Shown one piece after another: positions 60,703-64,000 of a stretch of DNA of 64,000 nt (position 1 is its first letter; the number at the start of each line of letters is the position of its first letter). The DNA lies in assembly GCF_019599185.1 (NCBI RefSeq), contig NZ_JAIEUL010000008.1, positions 1 through 64,000 on the forward strand. The letters are read 5' to 3'. Source of the stretch: Cryobacterium inferilacus. Its GTDB lineage: Bacteria; Actinomycetota; Actinomycetes; Actinomycetales; Microbacteriaceae. Both the position numbers and the translations under genes were made by a program. Below the pieces are notes generated by a model, which saw only the letters and a program-made list of their open reading frames with translations, searched no databases and was not told where the DNA came from.

Positions 60703-61893
60703 CTACAGCCGGGCGAGGCGGGAGGCCGCCTCTTCGAGCACATCCACGCGCTTGCAGAACGCGAACCGCACCAGCGACGCGTACTCCGGCTTGTGCTCCG
60801 GTAGGCAGAAGGCGCTGATCGGGATGCCCACCACCCCGGCCAGGTCGGGCAGGGCGCGACAGAACTCGACCCCGTCGGCGTGACCGAGCGCGGCGGCATC
60901 CGCCACGATGAAATAGGACCCCTGCGGCACGGTGAGCGTGAACCCGGCCGCGGTGAGCCCGCCGGCGAGCAGGTCGCGTTTGGCCGCCAGGTCGTCGGCG
61001 ATGCCGGTGAAATAGGAGTCGGGCAGGTCGAGTCCGAGCGCCGTGGCGGGTTGGAACGGCGCACCGTTGACGTAGGTGAGGAACTGCTTGACGGCGAGGA
61101 TCGCCGTGACGATCGCCGCCGGGGCGCTCAGCCAGCCGATCTTCCAACCGGTGGTGCTGAAGGTCTTGCCGCCGGAGGAGATGGTGACGGTGCGTTCGCG
61201 CGCGCCGGGCAGGGTCGCGATCGGGACGTGGGCGACACCGAAGGTGAGGTGTTCGTACACCTCATCGGTGACGATGAGCGCGTCGTGCTTGTTCGCCAGT
61301 TCCACGAGCAGGTCCAGGGTCTCGCGGCTGAAGACGGTTCCGGTGGGGTTGTGCGGGTTGTTCACCAGGATGATCCGGGTGCGGTCGGACACGACGTTCG
61401 TGAGTTCGTCGAGGTCGGGCTGAAAATCGGGGGAGCGCAGTCGCACCGTGCGGTGCACCCCGCCGGCCAGGGCGATCAGCCCGCCGTACGCGTCGTAGAA
61501 CGGCTCGAAGGTCACGACCTCGTCGCCGGGTTCGAGCAGGGCCAGCAGGGTGGCGGACAACGCCTCGGTGGCGCCGGCGGTGACCAGTACCTCGCTGTGC
61601 GGGTCCAGGGCGATGTCGTAGAAACGCTGCTGGTGGCGTGCGATCGCGTCGAGCAGCACGGGCATGCCCCGCCCGGGTGGGTACTGGTTGAGGCCATCGC
61701 TGATGGCCTGGCGGGCGGCCTCGAGCACGACGGCCGGGCCGTCCTGGTCGGGGAATCCCTGGCCCAGGTTGATGGCCCCTGTGCGCATGGCGAGAGCGGA
61801 CATCTCGGCGAAAATGCTGGCGGAGATGCTGCCGTCGGCGCCCAGGAGGCCCGCGCCGCGGGCGGTGCGCTGCCAGGCGCCTGAAATCGTCAT
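60703..61893 (-). CDS. PLP aminotransferase class I/II
   Basis: A 396-residue aminotransferase of fold type I. MRTGAINLGQGFPDQDGP, GLNQYPPGRGMPVLLDAIARH, GATEALSATLLALLEPGDEVVTFEPFYDAYG, ILVNNPHNPTGTVFS, IVTDEVYEHLTF, the PLP lysine in SSGGKTFSTTGWKIGW near residue 240, and VRFAFCKRVDVLEEAASRL are characteristic of the YbdL/kynurenine-aminotransferase-like group. It probably acts on methionine, glutamine or similar amino acids. ATG at 61893. Upstream lies a long inverted repeat. Exact substrate unknown. Confidence 0.88.
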   Translation of the reverse strand: MTISGAWQRTARGAGLLGADGSISASIFAEMSALAMRTGAINLGQGFPDQDGPAVVLEAARQAISDGLNQYPPGRGMPVLLDAIARHQQRFYDIALDPHSEVLVTAGATEALSATLLALLEPGDEVVTFEPFYDAYGGLIALAGGVHRTVRLRSPDFQPDLDELTNVVSDRTRIILVNNPHNPTGTVFSRETLDLLVELANKHDALIVTDEVYEHLTFGVAHVPIATLPGARERTVTISSGGKTFSTTGWKIGWLSAPAAIVTAILAVKQFLTYVNGAPFQPATALGLDLPDSYFTGIADDLAAKRDLLAGGLTAAGFTLTVPQGSYFIVADAAALGHADGVEFCRALPDLAGVVGIPISAFCLPEHKPEYASLVRFAFCKRVDVLEEAASRLARL

Positions 61894-61960
61894 GTGGTGA
61901 CCTGCATGCCCCAAATTTACGACATCCCCGCCCGGCCCCCGCCCACCTCCCTCGTCGTGC

Positions 61961-62056
61961 GTGCATAACTCCGGCAATTTTCTGCCCCGCAGTCTGCCGA
62001 CCCCGGAATCACGCGGGTGACTTTCTGCCGGAGTGGATGCAGCAGGAGTTGTGCAC
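61961..62056. repeat. Nested intergenic inverted repeat
   Basis: Outer arms GTGCATAACT (61961-61970) and AGTTGTGCAC (62047-62056) pair with one mismatch, and inner arms ACTCCGGCA (61968-61976) and TGCCGGAGT (62026-62034) pair perfectly; the spacer holds a further TTTCTGCC/GGCAG-type pair. It lies between divergent genes, so it is not a simple terminator. Such sequences are scattered in related genomes in my recollection. Confidence 0.5.
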
Positions 62057-62094
62057 CGCAGACCCTGATGAGGGCAGCGGATTCGCGGCGGGGT

Positions 62095-62103
62095 TGTGGA
62101 TAA
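62095..62103 (-). promoter_or_regulatory. Single perfect DnaA-box-like 9-mer
   Basis: TGTGGATAA reads TTATCCACA on the minus strand, the bacterial DnaA-box consensus. Only one copy is seen and no origin genes are near, so it may be chance or a regulatory site 40 bp before the lipoprotein ATG. Confidence 0.3.
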
Positions 62104-62142
62104 CTTGCACCGGGGTGGGGCGCTTACGCATACGGTGACCTC

Positions 62143-62724
62143 ATGACGATCCGCGGGGGTACGAGACAGCACAGACGACGGATGGTCGCGGTCGCCGGTG
62201 CCGGTCTACTCCTGTTCGCCGCCGCGGGGTGCGCCACCGCTCCGGAGCCGGTGCAAACCTCCACTGTTCCCACGGCCGCGCCCGTCTTCGCCTCTGACGA
62301 GGAAGCGCTCGCCGCGGCGACCGAGGCCTACGCCAACTACCTAGCGCTTTCGAGCGCTATTGCTCATGCGGGTGGGAATGACGCGCAGCGAATCTCCGAA
62401 GTCACCACTGGAGAGGCGCTGGATACTGAGATTCAGTCAATGGAGCGCTTGTCCGAAGCCGGGACTACGGGCGTTGGCGAATTGAAGTTCGATACGTTCA
62501 CGATTCAATCGGCCGAGCTATCTTCAGGCTCCGTCTCCGCGTACGTGTGCCTTGATGTTTCTGCGACTGATGTGGTCGATGCAACTGGCACGAGTGTCCT
62601 AACTGGCGACCGCAGAGAGCGACTTCCCCTTGAGATTGCTTTCATCTATGACGATGAAAGCCGCCAGTTGCTCCTGGAAAGGACTCGAACATGGGATGGC
62701 GAGAGCTTCTGCTCACCGCAGTGA
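62143..62724 (+). CDS. Putative lipoprotein, partly atypical in composition
   Basis: A 193-residue protein with a signal peptide RRRMVAVAGAGLLLFAAAGC whose lipobox AAGC ends near residue 30, then a Thr/Pro linker and a soluble domain (DEEALAAATEAYANYLALS; DTEIQSMERLSEAGTTG; KFDTFTIQSAELSSGSVSAYVCLDVSATDV). It resembles lipoproteins found beside PKD-type secreted proteins in Microbacteriaceae. From about 62340 on the base composition drops: three 60-base lines counted give 53-58% G+C against 77% in a line just after. The stop lies 34 bp inside the next gene. Function unknown. Confidence 0.75.
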   Translation: MTIRGGTRQHRRRMVAVAGAGLLLFAAAGCATAPEPVQTSTVPTAAPVFASDEEALAAATEAYANYLALSSAIAHAGGNDAQRISEVTTGEALDTEIQSMERLSEAGTTGVGELKFDTFTIQSAELSSGSVSAYVCLDVSATDVVDATGTSVLTGDRRERLPLEIAFIYDDESRQLLLERTRTWDGESFCSPQ

Positions 62725-63644
62725 TTTCTGCAGCGCTCGCAGGATCGATGTCGGCTCAGAGCATGCCGGCAAGACCCGGGTGTGGTGCCTGGGATGGCGC
62801 GAGCGGTGAGTGCCCGGAGGTGGAAGCTGCAGTGGGCGACGGTGGGGTCGATGTGAGCGCGGGTTGGGAGGAGGTGTCGCCGGGGAGCGGTGCTGGCGGC
62901 GGTGGCGGTGACTGGTTCGGCGGGGGCGGCTTCGGCAACGGCAACGGCAACGGCTTCGGCTCCGGCAATGGCGGTGGCGCAGGCGCAGACGAACCGGTGC
63001 CGGACGGGCTGAGCTGGGTGCCGGTGGCGGCAGATGCAGACGGCGGCGGGCCGGTGAACGGCACCGTGCCCCGGCTGGTTCTGCCGGTGCCGGGTGACCC
63101 GGCTGCCGCGCCCGAAGCCCCGGTCTGTCAACCGCAGACGCCGTGTGACCCAGCACTGGTCGTTCGGGTCAACGACCTGGTGAGTATTGACGCTGATCCA
63201 CCCACGCAGGGGATGGAACCCGACGGCTGGTTGGTCGTGGGGGTCCCGACGAATTTCTACGCGTCGGCAGCGCCACACTCGCGGTCCGGGCCGCTGCTCG
63301 GCTCTCCGGCCGAGGTGCGCTTCATGCCGGTCGGCTACACCTGGGACTACGGTGACGGAACCTCCGGCAGTACGGCGACCGGTGGCGCGAGTTGGGCGGC
63401 CCAGGGCCTGCCGGAATTCTCGGAGACCTCCACTAGTCACATCTACGAGAGCACCGGCACCCTCACGATCGGGCTCACCGTGTCCTATGCGGCCGAGTAC
63501 CGTTTCGACGGCGGTGCCTGGCGCCCCGTCGACGGTCTTCTCGAGGTGTCTGGCAGCCCGATGACAGCGATCGCGGACCGCTCGGGCACGGTGCTGGTGG
63601 CCGAGGAGTGCTCGGCGAACCCCGGCGGCCCGGGCTGCCGGTGA
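62691..63644 (+). CDS. Secreted protein with PKD-like segment
   Basis: A 317-residue exported protein. N-terminal hydrophobic signal (LLLTAVISAALAGSMSAQS), a Gly-rich linker (GGGGGDWFGGGGFGNG), Pro/Ala stretch, then a C-terminal domain with a PKD-type string VGYTWDYGDGTSGSTATGG and STSHIYESTGTLTIGLTVSYAAEY, where WDYGDG is the PKD signature. Three cysteine pairs (CGAWDGASGEC, CQPQTPC, CSANPGGPGC) suggest extracellular disulfides. Its ATG overlaps the lipoprotein gene by 34 bp, with GGAAAGGA upstream, so the pair is co-expressed. Known relatives are uncharacterised; binding or wall role possible. Confidence 0.75.
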   Translation: MGWRELLLTAVISAALAGSMSAQSMPARPGCGAWDGASGECPEVEAAVGDGGVDVSAGWEEVSPGSGAGGGGGDWFGGGGFGNGNGNGFGSGNGGGAGADEPVPDGLSWVPVAADADGGGPVNGTVPRLVLPVPGDPAAAPEAPVCQPQTPCDPALVVRVNDLVSIDADPPTQGMEPDGWLVVGVPTNFYASAAPHSRSGPLLGSPAEVRFMPVGYTWDYGDGTSGSTATGGASWAAQGLPEFSETSTSHIYESTGTLTIGLTVSYAAEYRFDGGAWRPVDGLLEVSGSPMTAIADRSGTVLVAEECSANPGGPGCR

Positions 63645-63749
63645 CGAATTGATGCGGCCCTCACGACAAAGTGTCGGGCAAGAGTGCGACCATGAACGTG
63701 CCGCCGAATTTCTGCGGTGCGCGGACCCGGCAAGGTCACGGCTTCGTCA

Positions 63750-63777
63750 TTGACTGCTCCCAGTCTGCGCATATCAA
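63750..63777 (+). promoter_or_regulatory. Sigma-70-like promoter candidate
   Basis: TTGACT, 16 bp, TATCAA at 63750-63777, with AAGGAG at 63814 and ATG at 63826 downstream. It is one of the clearest -35/-10 pairs in the window. Confidence 0.5.
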
Positions 63778-63825
63778 ACGTTCAGGTTCAGGCGAGAAGC
63801 TAATTTCGCTTGGAAGGAGCACACC

Positions 63826-64000
63826 ATGACCGATAGCACTCAGGACCCGGACAAGACTCCGGACCAGCCGCAGGACACCACGCCGTTCGAGGTCAATTCG
63901 TCCGGCGAGGCAGCCGCAGCGACCCCAGACTCCGCAGCGGCCCAGAACACGACCGCCGCGTCGGCGAACACCCCTACCGCAGACCACACCACCGCCGTGC
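63826..64000 (+). CDS. N-terminus of an unidentified protein, cut by window edge
   Basis: Starts at ATG 63826 after GGAAGGAG; 58 codons are visible, without a stop, reading MTDSTQDPDKTPDQPQDT and then an Ala/Thr/Ser/Pro-rich disordered stretch. Such N-termini precede membrane proteases of the HtrA type or other membrane proteins in Actinobacteria, but nothing diagnostic is in view, so I give no function. The upstream promoter candidate is strong. Confidence 0.7.
   Translation, partial: MTDSTQDPDKTPDQPQDTTPFEVNSSGEAAAATPDSAAAQNTTAASANTPTADHTTAV

Noticed and set aside
1-64000. CRISPR array, prophage or integrative element
   Set aside because: No regularly spaced repeats, integrase, phage structural gene or attachment duplication was found; the only mobile trace is the left-edge IS and its related palindrome.

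Overview
The window is 64 kb of high-GC chromosomal DNA, almost fully coding. GTG starts are frequent and ATGA/GTGA stop-start overlaps are common. Gene content (NrtR-nadABC-nifS, IspC/IspG, mycothiol-linked protein families, UPF0182, a YlbL-type protease, DUF1206, a DUF7882-like protein) points to an actinobacterium of the family Microbacteriaceae. Cryobacterium or a close relative is my best guess, but the genus is inference only. Most of the window is core chromosome. The accessory parts are a partial insertion-sequence transposase at the left edge, an arsenic-resistance cluster at 40-45 kb, and a partly mosaic surface-protein locus at the right end.

Layout. 0-10 kb: truncated transposase, an asparaginase II-type protein, two GABA-type aminotransferases, an OsmC/MarR/quinone-reductase stress group, ArsR-SRPBCC, PlsC, IspC (Dxr). 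10-15 kb: SDR protein, an acidic repeat lipoprotein translationally coupled to a Ser/Thr kinase, RseP-type site-2 protease, IspG. 15-23 kb: proS, a DUF1206 membrane protein, nusA-ylxR-infB-rbfA, with a dense set of RNA-hairpin sequences between infB and rbfA. 23-28 kb: aldose epimerase-alditol oxidase, MutY, a nucleoside-kinase-like protein, 2-dehydropantoate reductase. 28-31 kb: truB, two small membrane proteins and ribF in an overlapping operon. 31-40 kb: DinB/maleylpyruvate isomerase-like protein, MFS transporter, SorC regulator with a palindromic operator, Zincin_2 protein, YlbL protease, UPF0182 protein, initiator tRNA.

40-45 kb: arsD-arsA diverge from two ArsC-type reductases and an ArsB-type exporter. 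No ArsR lies in the cluster, but two ArsR-like operator sequences lie in the divergent region. 45-54 kb: adhE, then the complete de novo NAD operon nrtR-nadA-nadB-nadC-nifS behind a recognisable NrtR palindrome. 54-64 kb: Ppm/Dpm1 mannosyltransferase, a two-component system, nitrilase-type hydrolase, DUF7882 protein, alpha/beta hydrolase, OYE-type reductase, class I/II aminotransferase, a lipoprotein overlapping a PKD-like secreted protein, and the start of a further gene.

The least explained pieces are: (i) three consecutive strong inverted repeats at 22479-22585, two of them interlocked; (ii) a 70-bp palindrome at 48008-48077 that shares 46 of 60 bases with the sequence upstream of the transposase at the left edge; (iii) a 15-bp triplicate repeat between the MarR gene and its divergent neighbour; and (iv) a probable CTG start on the kinase gene.
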